Positions 14,927 to 22,855 of a stretch of 23,640 nucleotides of DNA are shown here, piece after piece. Position numbers and translations under genes: made by a program. This DNA is from JAVXAG01 sp036660615 (GTDB taxonomy: Bacteria; Bacillota; Clostridia; Peptostreptococcales; Anaerovoracaceae), in the NCBI GenBank assembly GCA_036660615.1, contig JAVXAG010000014.1:1-23640 (forward strand). Direction: 5' to 3'. Position 1 is the stretch's first letter. Each line of letters begins with the position of its first letter. Under the pieces are notes generated by a model. That model was given only the letters and a program-made list of their open reading frames with translations, was not told where the DNA came from and searched no databases.

Positions 14927-17425
14927 ATGCAAATTTCAAAAAAATTAACAAATGTTTTCTTTGTAGAGCTTGGTTTTGCTGTTTTTTTGCTTTTATATGT
15001 ATATTTTCTACCACTTGCCCCGACGATTCAAGATACGTACGAAATCCCTGATGTATCTTCTTTCATGATGATTTTTTCACCTATTATGTTTATTCTTTCC
15101 CTACTTGCTGCTTTAGCAGTTGGATTCTTTTCAATATTCGACAAATCTTTACAACTCGCCTATAATAAAATGCTATTTATAAATTTTTCATTATTCATCA
15201 TTCTTGCTTCAACTTGGATATTCCTTGAAACCGCTGTGATATACAGTTTTGTTTCATCAAGAGTAACTATTAGAATACTATCATATTTTTGTTTTTACCT
15301 AATGCCGATTCCTTTTCTTGGCTTTGTAAGAGATATCTGCACCCATGGGGGAAAAATATTTAATGTGCTAATTAGCCTGTTTATTTTAAACTTTGCAATT
15401 AACTATATTTATATGATTTATTTAGACTTCGTTTTCCCGCCTTTTGTAATATTTGTTCATGTGTTAATAGGGATTAGTCTTGCATATTTTTGGATTATTG
15501 CTATTCTCGAAGTGTTTCGATATAAAAATAAGGAAATTTACGATTTGATTTTAGGCGTATTCATTTTTACCGTTCTCATTTCTATTGGAATAATATTTTA
15601 TTATATTGATGAGAAAAATGACTACATTTCCTTCGTGGCAACTGGTGTGCTTTTATTTATCATCATTCTTCTATTTGGAACTGCTAGGCGAATTATTAGC
15701 AGTTTTTCTAGCGCAAAGAGATTTGCCAGTATTGCTGATTCCGTTCCATGTGGCCTATTGAGGACAAAAAATGATGAATTTATGACTATTACATATGCAA
15801 ATGCGGATTTTTATAGAATATATGGTTTCCAATCAGAAGCCCAAGCCAAAGAGGCAGGATTTCTAACTGCTCTATCCGCACTAACAGAAGTACAAAGCAA
15901 ACAAGTATCTGAGCTGCGAAATGAAAACTTTGAAAAAGGTTTATATACTTTTGAATTTGAAACACACGAAACAGATATCAACGGTAATCCTTTATGGCTT
16001 TTAAACCGATTAGAATATCAACCAAATACTGAAGAAATATTCTTGTCTATTATTGAGATTACCCATAGAAAGAATATGGAAGAAAAGCTGAGAATTCAGG
16101 AAGAAGAATATCGAATTGCTGCTGCACAAAGCAACAAATATATTTTGAGATTTGATATAGAGGCAAAGATACTTTATCAACATGACTCAAAAGCACCTAT
16201 CTTTGGAGAAAAAGGTTACCTTGAAAATGTACCATCAAGTGTTATGGAGACGGGTGTAATTGCTACAGATAGTATCCCTACTGCACAAAAATTTTATGAA
16301 GCAATGTTGCATGGTCAAAAAACAGGAAGTGTAAAACTGGAAATGGGTGGTTTCATAAATGAAAATTATTCTTGGTACCAGTGTGATTGGACTTTGATTT
16401 TTGATAATGAAGGAAATCCTCAATACGGAATCATATCCTTTTATGATATTACTGACACCCGCGAAAAAGAAATGGCATATGAACGAATAAAGCAAAGTTA
16501 TTCAAACACGCCAACTGAAAAAATATCAACATTTGAAAGCAATTTAACTCGTGATATCATTGAAAAAATAGAGGGTGATTTGCTTGAGAAATTTGATAAG
16601 ACTTTATCTTTTAATGATTATACTTTGGAACAATCCAAAACCGTTCATTTTGACGACAAGCAACCATTAATTGAACTTATGAATAGGGAGCGCCTCCTTG
16701 ACGATTTTGAAAATGGAATAAATAAACATTCCTTTGACTATAGAAGTTTTCAATCTGAACATAGCTACAGATGGGTTAGACTTTCTGTACAGCTGGTTCG
16801 TTATCCGGATTCAAAAGATGTAAAAGCATTTATTATTACCACTGACATTGATGAGGAAAAACGACAGGAAATCGCTGCTCTCCAAAGAAGTCAACATGAT
16901 CCGCTAACATCTGCACTAAACAGAGCTACTTTCCAAGAAATGTCTGAGCATTACCTTGCAAATGACAAAAATATGCAACATGCTTTCATCATGCTTGATA
17001 TTGATAACTTCAAGTTAATAAATGATACATATGGCCATGTTGCAGGCGATCGTGCGCTTTCATATTTTGTGGCAAGCTTAAAACCTTTGCTTAAAAAAAA
17101 TGATATGATCGGCAGAATCGGTGGTGATGAATTTATGATATTTTTACATAATGTTGTTTGGGGCGATGCACTGGATAAAAGGATAAACCTTATCTCCAAG
17201 TACATCCAGTCTCCACAAGGTATATTTGCTCCCCTTTCTGTAAGTATTGGAGTTTCCATGTTTCCAAAAGATGGAACTACTTTCCAAATACAGTACAAAA
17301 ATGCAGACTTGGCAATGTACCATGCTAAACAAAATGGAAAAAATCAACATAGATTCTATGCTAGCGAATTTGACTCCTTGATGTACACCCCAAAGAATAC
17401 ACCAATTGACAAATCCATTGTTTAA
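14927..17425 (+). CDS. Membrane diguanylate cyclase with 8-TM sensor, PAS domains and GGDEF
   Basis: Probable c-di-GMP synthase of 832 aa. The N-terminus has about eight hydrophobic helices (residues 10-255), resembling the 7TM/MASE-type sensory regions. Next comes a PAS domain (about 265-385; YANADFYRIYGF, ending in LSIIEITHRKNMEEKL), a second PAS-like domain (about 395-515; ends IISFYDITDTREKE) and a third, weaker one (about 545-660; ends FIITTDIDEEKRQE). GGDEF begins at HDPLTSALNRATF and has the intact active site GGDEF (732-736) and MLDIDNFKLIND for metal and GTP. The inhibitory I-site position reads KKND rather than RxxD, so product feedback may be weak. No EAL domain. GTG codons 12 bases upstream are in frame, but GGGTGG spacing favours ATG at 14927. 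A 51-aa gene follows 45 bases later. Confidence 0.9.
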   Translation: MQISKKLTNVFFVELGFAVFLLLYVYFLPLAPTIQDTYEIPDVSSFMMIFSPIMFILSLLAALAVGFFSIFDKSLQLAYNKMLFINFSLFIILASTWIFLETAVIYSFVSSRVTIRILSYFCFYLMPIPFLGFVRDICTHGGKIFNVLISLFILNFAINYIYMIYLDFVFPPFVIFVHVLIGISLAYFWIIAILEVFRYKNKEIYDLILGVFIFTVLISIGIIFYYIDEKNDYISFVATGVLLFIIILLFGTARRIISSFSSAKRFASIADSVPCGLLRTKNDEFMTITYANADFYRIYGFQSEAQAKEAGFLTALSALTEVQSKQVSELRNENFEKGLYTFEFETHETDINGNPLWLLNRLEYQPNTEEIFLSIIEITHRKNMEEKLRIQEEEYRIAAAQSNKYILRFDIEAKILYQHDSKAPIFGEKGYLENVPSSVMETGVIATDSIPTAQKFYEAMLHGQKTGSVKLEMGGFINENYSWYQCDWTLIFDNEGNPQYGIISFYDITDTREKEMAYERIKQSYSNTPTEKISTFESNLTRDIIEKIEGDLLEKFDKTLSFNDYTLEQSKTVHFDDKQPLIELMNRERLLDDFENGINKHSFDYRSFQSEHSYRWVRLSVQLVRYPDSKDVKAFIITTDIDEEKRQEIAALQRSQHDPLTSALNRATFQEMSEHYLANDKNMQHAFIMLDIDNFKLINDTYGHVAGDRALSYFVASLKPLLKKNDMIGRIGGDEFMIFLHNVVWGDALDKRINLISKYIQSPQGIFAPLSVSIGVSMFPKDGTTFQIQYKNADLAMYHAKQNGKNQHRFYASEFDSLMYTPKNTPIDKSIV

Positions 17426-17470
17426 ATATAATCTAACTGAGCGATAACTCGGAATTTGGAGGAAATCATT

Positions 17471-17626
17471 ATGAAAATAATTAAGGCAGTAGTAGTAACA
17501 ATCATTGTCGGATATTTTGCTACAGTTTTAGGCGCAGAACTTATAAATTGGCCACAGCTTGGACCTATTAGTGCAGTTGCAACGATGGGTGCATTCATTC
17601 TTAATGAAATTGAACTTCGAGGGTAG
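17471..17626 (+). CDS. Small membrane protein (51 aa), probably conserved in Clostridia
   Basis: Short gene with a strong site: GGAGG (17458-17462) 8 bases before the ATG. The product begins MKIIKAVVVTIIVGYFAT, a basic N-end and first hydrophobic helix (about residues 4-22). After a short polar turn with ELINWPQLG comes a second hydrophobic segment GPISAVATMGAFIL (31-44), ending NEIELRG. Two short membrane helices in a hairpin are likely. I recall similar glycine-rich two-helix miniproteins in clostridial genomes but cannot name a family. It lies 45 bases after the diguanylate cyclase stop and before the shared terminator, so it is in the same transcript. A role as a partner of that cyclase is inference from position only. 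Confidence 0.75.
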   Translation: MKIIKAVVVTIIVGYFATVLGAELINWPQLGPISAVATMGAFILNEIELRG

Positions 17627-17642
17627 TGAGATAATCTACTCT

Positions 17643-17694
17643 AAACAAGCCACCGCACTAACTTTTTACGGTTAGTGCAGTGGCTTGTTTTTTT
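17643..17694 (+). terminator. Terminator of the diguanylate cyclase unit
   Basis: A 20-bp stem with a single C/A mismatch (17643-17662 against 17671-17690) and an 8-base loop, ending in a run of T. It lies 16 bases after the small-protein stop. Read the other way it also lies 3' of the catalase gene and may act weakly for it. Confidence 0.93.
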
Positions 17695-17711
17695 ATTCTT
17701 TTTATATATTA

Positions 17712-19217
17712 TTACATGCTAGTTGCTTTGCGAAGCTCTGCTTCACTTAGTTTTGAATACTCAACGGTCTTATTAAGGTCAAGTCCTAAAGCTTTTGCAA
17801 TTCTTTCGCCATATTCTTTATCTGCCAAGTAACAATGTGTTGCATGGCGATATTTAACGTTTTCTGTAACTGGCGCAATATTTCTTGCTGTATTTTCAAT
17901 CAATAATTGTTTTTTATCTTCTGTCATCAAACGATACAAATCACCTGCCTGATAGAAACAATTGTCTTCCTTATCTTCATGAGGATTGTAACGATCTATA
18001 TCTCCGCTATTTGAAAGAGCTGGTTCTGCATATTCAGGTTGCTCTTCCCATGCCTCAACACTGTTAGGTTCATATCCTTTTGTTGCTCCATAGTTGCCGT
18101 CAACACGCATAGCACCATCACGATGATATCCTGTTACTGGGCATTTTGGAGAATTTACTGGAATTGACATATGGTTAACTCCAAGACGGTAACGCTGCGC
18201 ATCGCCATATGCAAATAATCTTCCTTGAAGCATTTTGTCAGGTGATAGTCCGATACCAGGAACAACGTTAGCTGGTGTAAAAGCAGCTTGCTCAACATCT
18301 GCAAAATAGTTCTCTGGGTTACGATTAAGTTCCATAACTCCTACTTCAATTAGTGGGTAATCCTTCTGGCTCCAAACTTTTGTAAGATCAAATGGATTTT
18401 CTTTGTAGTTTCTAGCTTCTTCTTCGGTCATAATTTGGAAATACATTGTCCACTTAGGGAAATTACCCTGTTCAATATTATCAAACAAATCTTTTTGGTG
18501 ACTTTCTCTATCGCATCCAACCAATTTTTCAGCTTCTTGATCAGTCAAATTTTTAATTCCTTGTTGTGTCTTTAGATGGAATTTTACCCAAACACGTTGG
18601 TTATCCTTGTTAATCAAGCTATAAGTGTGGCTTCCAAAACCATGCATATTACGGTAACTTGCAGGAATGCCTCTATCAGACATAACTATAGTTACTTGGT
18701 GCAATGCTTCTGGTAGTAGTGACCAGAAATCCCAGTTGTTCTGTGCTGAACGCATATTTGTCTTTGGATCACGCTTTACTGCATGATTTAAGTCTGGAAA
18801 TTTTAGTGCATCACGAATGAAGAATACAGGAGTGTTGTTACCTACTAGGTCCCAGTTTCCATCTTCTGTATAGAATTTCATTGCAAATCCTCTGATATCA
18901 CGTTCTGCATCTGCTGCTCCACGTTCTCCAGCTACTGTGGAAAATCTTGTGAACATTTCTGTTTTCTTGCCTATTTCTGAGAATATTTTAGCTTTTGTAT
19001 ATTGTGTTACATCATGAGTAACTGTAAAAGTTCCAAATGCGCCACTTCCTTTTGCATGCATACGTCTTTCTGGAATAACTTCTCTATCAAAATGAGCTAA
19101 TTTTTCCATGAACCATACATCTTGCATAACCATAGGTCCCCTTTGGCCTGCGGTCATAGAGTTTTGGTTGTCGGCTACTGGTGCTCCAGCTACTGTAGTT
19201 AATTTCTTATTTTTCAT
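17712..19217 (-). CDS. katA: Monofunctional heme catalase
   Basis: Disproportionates hydrogen peroxide in the cytosol. The protein (501 aa) is the small-subunit clade size. Distal-pocket motif ERRMHAKGSGAFG carries the catalytic histidine; NNTPVFFIRDALKFPDL holds the distal asparagine region; and the heme-ligand signature RLFAYGDAQRYRLG has the proximal tyrosine. No signal peptide. The frame extends 46 codons upstream of the chosen start, but that part runs through the promoter and operator; MKNKKLTTVAGAPV with GGGAG upstream is the expected N-terminus, so I use 19217. Single-gene unit with a strong promoter and Fur-type operator. Catalase is uncommon in strict anaerobes, so oxygen tolerance or transfer is possible. 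The symbol katA follows Firmicutes usage. Confidence 0.96.
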   Translation of the reverse strand: MKNKKLTTVAGAPVADNQNSMTAGQRGPMVMQDVWFMEKLAHFDREVIPERRMHAKGSGAFGTFTVTHDVTQYTKAKIFSEIGKKTEMFTRFSTVAGERGAADAERDIRGFAMKFYTEDGNWDLVGNNTPVFFIRDALKFPDLNHAVKRDPKTNMRSAQNNWDFWSLLPEALHQVTIVMSDRGIPASYRNMHGFGSHTYSLINKDNQRVWVKFHLKTQQGIKNLTDQEAEKLVGCDRESHQKDLFDNIEQGNFPKWTMYFQIMTEEEARNYKENPFDLTKVWSQKDYPLIEVGVMELNRNPENYFADVEQAAFTPANVVPGIGLSPDKMLQGRLFAYGDAQRYRLGVNHMSIPVNSPKCPVTGYHRDGAMRVDGNYGATKGYEPNSVEAWEEQPEYAEPALSNSGDIDRYNPHEDKEDNCFYQAGDLYRLMTEDKKQLLIENTARNIAPVTENVKYRHATHCYLADKEYGERIAKALGLDLNKTVEYSKLSEAELRKATSM

Positions 19218-19254
19218 AATTTTTATTTCTCCCTTCGTAATCCCTTTGCAAAAG

Positions 19255-19275
19255 TGATAATGATAATCATTATCA
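19255..19275. promoter_or_regulatory. Fur-type operator in the katA leader
   Basis: Contains GATAATGATAATCATTATC, identical over 19 bases to the classic Fur box, and extends to a 10-1-10 inverted repeat. It can be read as two overlapping 7-1-7 sites offset by six bases (19255-19269 and 19261-19275); the second matches TGATAATNATTATCA exactly. G and C at the positions where PerR boxes have T and A point to Fur rather than PerR. It lies just after the predicted transcription start, where a bound repressor would block initiation or early elongation. Confidence 0.85.
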
Positions 19276-19286
19276 GTTTCGGCTAT

Positions 19287-19315
19287 AATATAGCATATTC
19301 CAATGTTTGTGTCAA
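19287..19315 (-). promoter_or_regulatory. Sigma-A promoter of katA
   Basis: Minus strand: perfect TTGACA (19310-19315), a 17-base spacer and TATATT (19287-19292). The start point would be near 19280, so the operator covers about +5 to +25. Confidence 0.8.
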
Positions 19316-19408
19316 TATTTTTTAGAATATATATCCATATTTTTTTTGTATGCATAAGTATAACACAATTATGTACTAAAATAAATACTTTAAATAAATA
19401 TTTTTTAA

Positions 19409-19437
19409 TTGACTATATTATTTATTTATGGTACTAT
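19409..19437 (+). promoter_or_regulatory. Sigma-A promoter of the tetR gene
   Basis: TTGACT (19409-19414), a 17-base spacer and TACTAT (19432-19437). Its -10 element abuts the inverted repeat at 19436-19456, as expected for self-repression. Confidence 0.65.
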
Positions 19438-19456
19438 ACATACCAACAGTATGTAT
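19436..19456. promoter_or_regulatory. Operator upstream of tetR
   Basis: ATACATAC and GTATGTAT form a perfect 8-base inverted repeat around a 5-base spacer. Its inner 17 bases (19440-19456) match the operator before the MFS gene at 14 of 17 positions with the same centre, so one TetR protein probably binds both. Confidence 0.75.
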
Positions 19457-19468
19457 AGGGGGATAGAT

Positions 19469-20116
19469 ATGTCTAGAAACAAATATCCAGAAGAAACAGT
19501 AGCCCTAATATTGGAAACGTCCCTAAAACTTTTTATGGAAAAAGGCTATGATACCACTTCCATCCAAGATATAATCGACCATTTAGGAGGACTTTCAAAG
19601 GGAGCTATTTATCATCACTTTAAATCCAAGGAGGACATCTTTGAGGCTGTTTGCCAACAAATTAGCGACGCAAATGGTGTCTATTTTGATAAGATAAGAG
19701 ATGAAAAAGGAAAAACTGGTTTTGAAAAGCTCAAAACTTTAATAAAATCAGCTATTGTAAATCCAAGTAATGACGCCGTGTTTGCTATGTCCAGCAAAAT
19801 AATCGGCGATCCAAAATTTTTTATGAATCAAATTATTGGAATTTACGATGTGGTTTCTCCAATTTATTTGGAGCCAATTATCAGAGAGGGCATTGCTGAT
19901 GGTTCTATAAAAACCGATTATCCAAAGGAACTGTCTGAAGTTATTATGACACTATTCAATATCTGGATTAATCCACTTATTGCAAAAGCCACTCCTCAGG
20001 AGATGGGAAAGAAAATAGAATTTTATAATATACTGTTACAAGGGATTGGTATTGATATATTTGACAAAGAAATTATTGATGGATATATAGAATATGCAAA
20101 ACGTTATCAGTTATAA
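19469..20116 (+). CDS. TetR/AcrR family transcriptional repressor
   Basis: One-component repressor of 215 aa. The N-terminal helix-turn-helix (about residues 10-56) reads TTSIQDIIDHLGGLSKGAIYHHFKS, the standard TetR pattern ending in YHHF. The C-terminal all-helical ligand domain is divergent and gives no inducer. The frame is open 20 codons earlier, but that part covers the promoter and operator; the ATG at 19469 follows AGGGGG by about 6 bases. The gene is followed by a terminator and then an MFS exporter with a matching operator. The simplest reading is a repressor of itself and of the exporter, released by a compound that the exporter removes. Confidence 0.93.
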   Translation: MSRNKYPEETVALILETSLKLFMEKGYDTTSIQDIIDHLGGLSKGAIYHHFKSKEDIFEAVCQQISDANGVYFDKIRDEKGKTGFEKLKTLIKSAIVNPSNDAVFAMSSKIIGDPKFFMNQIIGIYDVVSPIYLEPIIREGIADGSIKTDYPKELSEVIMTLFNIWINPLIAKATPQEMGKKIEFYNILLQGIGIDIFDKEIIDGYIEYAKRYQL

Positions 20117-20141
20117 AAAGCACGTTGGAATTTAGTATAGG

Positions 20142-20174
20142 TTTCTGCTCTCTAAAGGGGGGCAGAAAATTTTT
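20142..20174 (+). terminator. Terminator between tetR and the MFS gene
   Basis: TTTCTGCTCTC (20142-20152) pairs with GGGGGCAGAAA (20158-20168) through two G-U pairs and a 5-base loop, then five T. This separates tetR from the exporter, so the exporter needs its own promoter. Confidence 0.75.
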
Positions 20175-20184
20175 AATAGTTTAC

Positions 20185-20201
20185 ATACCGACAGTCGGTA
20201 T
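20185..20201. promoter_or_regulatory. Operator upstream of the MFS exporter
   Basis: ATACCGACAGTCGGTAT is a perfect 8-1-8 palindrome, a typical TetR-family operator, ending 17 bases before the ATG and just before the AGGAGG. The promoter itself is unclear: TATTAT (20199-20204) could be a -10 element but would leave almost no leader. Confidence 0.85.
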
Positions 20202-20218
20202 TATGGCAGGAGGAAATT

Positions 20219-21454
20219 ATGAACACAAACAAAATATTTAGCAAGGACTTTACCCTAGTGGTTATTGGTCAAATTATATCTCTATTTGGAAATGGTATTT
20301 TAAGATTTGCCCTTCCACTTTATCTTTTGCGAGAAACAAATTCTCCTACACTCTTCGGAATTGTAACTGCTTGTTCGTTCTTGCCTATGATTGTTTTGTC
20401 ATTTCTTGGTGGCATCTTAGCTGATAGAGTCAATAAGCGCAACATTATGGTAGCATTGGATTTTACCACAGCTGCTATTATTCTGGCTCTCTATGTTGCA
20501 CTCGACAATATCCCTCTAGTTCCTCTTCTTATAGTAGTTCTAATGCTGCTGTATGGAATCAGTGGTGCTTATCAACCTGCTGTTCAAGCCAGTATTCCTG
20601 CTTTAGTTGAAGGGGAAAAGATAATGACCGCAAGTGCTATCGTCAATCAAATCGGTGCATTGGCATCACTTCTTGGACCAATTATTGGTGGTATGTTATT
20701 TGGAGCTTTTGGTATTACTCCAATTATTTTAATCAGCATTATATGTTTTCTTGTTTCTGCCATTATGGAAATATTCATTTGCATTCCTTTTGAAAAACGC
20801 AATGATAACCAAGGAATATTGGCAATTGTAAAAAATGATTTTCTTGAAAGTGCAAACTATATTCATACTGAAAAACCTCTGCTCATAGTAATAATCGCAC
20901 TTGTTGCGGTTTTTAACTTGGTTTTGACATCTATGCTTATGGTAGGAACGCCTGTTTTGGTCATTGAAACTTTGGGTATGAGCGATGAACTCCTTGGTTT
21001 AACTCAGGGTATACTTGCCTTAGGTGGTCTTTGTGGGGGTATCCTTGTGGCAATATTTAGCAAAAAACTACAACTAAACAACTCTTACATTCTGTTGTTT
21101 TTTTGCAGTTTAACCGTAGGTGTAATGGCATTGCCTTTGCTATTTGGCATGCGTAATGTGATTTGTTATATAACCATAACTCTAGGCTGTTTTGTGATAA
21201 TGGCTCTTGCCACAATGTTTAGTGTGCAAATGATTGCGACTGTTCAGAAGGAAACCCCTAGTCATCTTATCGGAAAGGTTATTGCTCTTATGATGTCGCT
21301 AGCCATGTGTGCCCAACCTATTGGTCAGGCAATCTATGGGGTTGTCTTTGACATATTGGCAAATAATACTGGCTATATTTTAATTACTGTTGCTGTTATT
21401 GCATCCTTGATTTCCCTTAGTTCAAAGAGAGCTTTCAGGAAGTTCGACAATTGA
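20219..21454 (+). CDS. MFS exporter (MFS_3/macrolide-efflux type)
   Basis: Twelve-helix major facilitator protein of 411 aa, a proton-driven exporter. Motif A between helices 2 and 3 is intact (LGGILADRVNKRNIMV, residues 63-78), followed by the QPAVQASIPALVEGEKIMTASA loop typical of the enterobactin-exporter and macrolide-efflux (Mef-like) branch. That segment, and the GPIIGGMLF helix after it, separate it from sugar importers. Substrate unknown; control by the adjacent TetR through matching operators suggests efflux of a toxic compound. AGGAGG lies 5 bases before the ATG. The end overlaps the convergent second MATE gene by 33 bases. Confidence 0.93.
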   Translation: MNTNKIFSKDFTLVVIGQIISLFGNGILRFALPLYLLRETNSPTLFGIVTACSFLPMIVLSFLGGILADRVNKRNIMVALDFTTAAIILALYVALDNIPLVPLLIVVLMLLYGISGAYQPAVQASIPALVEGEKIMTASAIVNQIGALASLLGPIIGGMLFGAFGITPIILISIICFLVSAIMEIFICIPFEKRNDNQGILAIVKNDFLESANYIHTEKPLLIVIIALVAVFNLVLTSMLMVGTPVLVIETLGMSDELLGLTQGILALGGLCGGILVAIFSKKLQLNNSYILLFFCSLTVGVMALPLLFGMRNVICYITITLGCFVIMALATMFSVQMIATVQKETPSHLIGKVIALMMSLAMCAQPIGQAIYGVVFDILANNTGYILITVAVIASLISLSSKRAFRKFDN

Positions 21455-22801
21455 TTCCTGTTTCGAAAGGCGTTTTTTCATAAACAGTGAAAATATAGTC
21501 GCCAACAAATCTGCTATTGGCATACAAAGGAACAATGCCATCACTGGTAATATTGGGAGTTGGCTCAGCCCTACCAAATACGGAACCAAATAAATTAGCG
21601 GTATTAGGAAAAATATCTGTCTTGAAAGTATTAACATAACTGAAGCCACTTCGTGACCGGTAACTTGCAATAATGTCATATCTGTATAAAGTATTCCAAT
21701 AAACGGGAATCCTGCGAAAACTACTAACAGTACTGTCTCGGCAACTTTCATCATCTCTTGCGCCCCACCGAAAATTGATAGCAAACTGTCGCCACAAAGA
21801 ATAACCACTACTAGTGAAAAAATGCCATAACTGCTGCAATACATCATTGTCAGTTTGGAAACTTTCTTTGTTTTTTCCTGCTGATGATTCCCACCAAAAT
21901 AGGATATGATATTTTGCACTCCTTGAGTAAGTCCAACAATAGGCATCAAAATTAGAGAATATAGCCTCTGAACTACGCTCCACGCCGCCACATGTGTCAT
22001 CGTCCCAAGGGATAAAAGTCTTCCATTTATAATAAATCCCGTACAACCTCCAAGTATTTGGATTACTGTTTGGGAAATTCCTATTTTGAAAAGTTCAAAG
22101 ACGCTTTTTGTGAACCAGCTAATTGATACACTGACTTTTTTTAACCAAAGTTTTTTCTTTATTAAAAAAATTACAGACAATGACGCACAGACAAATTCAC
22201 TTACGAATGTTCCTAGTGCCAGCCCTGCCATATCCATATGGAATGTAAAGGCGAAAATATAGTTAAATATTATATTTATAAAAACCGCACTGGTTATAAT
22301 AATAACTTCAATTTTGGGATATCCAAAAGCTCTTATGCAACATGTAAGGGTATACCCTATGCTGCTAAAGATGTTGCTTATGAGTTGGATTTGCATATAA
22401 TCTTTTGCCAAATCAAGGATTTCCCCACTAGCTCCAAGTGCAGATAATATCTGCGGCAATGTTATATAGCACAACAAAGATGTGACTACGGCAACAACTA
22501 CTGTCATTATAACTCCAGCAACATAACTGCGATTTTGTTGCTCCTCATTGTTCATATATCTTGCAATGAGTATCCCTGTGGACATTGCAAATAGTGTTTG
22601 CAGTGCAGTGAAAATACCTAGCATTGGCGAAATCAGTGCCATTGACGATAATGCACTTTCTCCCACTCCTGGCAAATTCCCCGCAAAAGCTGTATCTACT
22701 ACACCGGTAAGCATCTCGATTATCAGTGAAAGAATTGACGGTATACCAAAAGCAAAGATTAATTTGCTCAGTGATTCTTGTTCATAAATGTTGTTTCTCA
22801 T
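21422..22801 (-). CDS. MATE family efflux transporter (second copy, divergent)
   Basis: Multidrug/Na+-type antiporter of 459 aa with twelve predicted helices. The N-terminus reads SLSKLIFAFGIPSILSLIIEMLTGVVDTAFAG, and the second half repeats it around residue 240 (GLTQGVQNIISYFGGNHQQ near 300). It differs at most positions from the MATE protein at 13444-14826, so it is a separate lineage rather than a recent duplicate. The frame opens 14 codons earlier; GGAGG 7 bases before the ATG at 22801 decides the start. It follows the regulator gene by 54 bases in the same direction and is probably under its control. Its last 33 bases overlap the MFS gene on the other strand. Confidence 0.93.
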   Translation of the reverse strand: MRNNIYEQESLSKLIFAFGIPSILSLIIEMLTGVVDTAFAGNLPGVGESALSSMALISPMLGIFTALQTLFAMSTGILIARYMNNEEQQNRSYVAGVIMTVVVAVVTSLLCYITLPQILSALGASGEILDLAKDYMQIQLISNIFSSIGYTLTCCIRAFGYPKIEVIIITSAVFINIIFNYIFAFTFHMDMAGLALGTFVSEFVCASLSVIFLIKKKLWLKKVSVSISWFTKSVFELFKIGISQTVIQILGGCTGFIINGRLLSLGTMTHVAAWSVVQRLYSLILMPIVGLTQGVQNIISYFGGNHQQEKTKKVSKLTMMYCSSYGIFSLVVVILCGDSLLSIFGGAQEMMKVAETVLLVVFAGFPFIGILYTDMTLLQVTGHEVASVMLILSRQIFFLIPLIYLVPYLVGLSQLPILPVMALFLCMPIADLLATIFSLFMKKRLSKQESIVELPESSL

Positions 22802-22855
22802 ATATCTACCTCCAAATAAAAGAATAACACCTAAACCCGACACATCTTGTCATGT

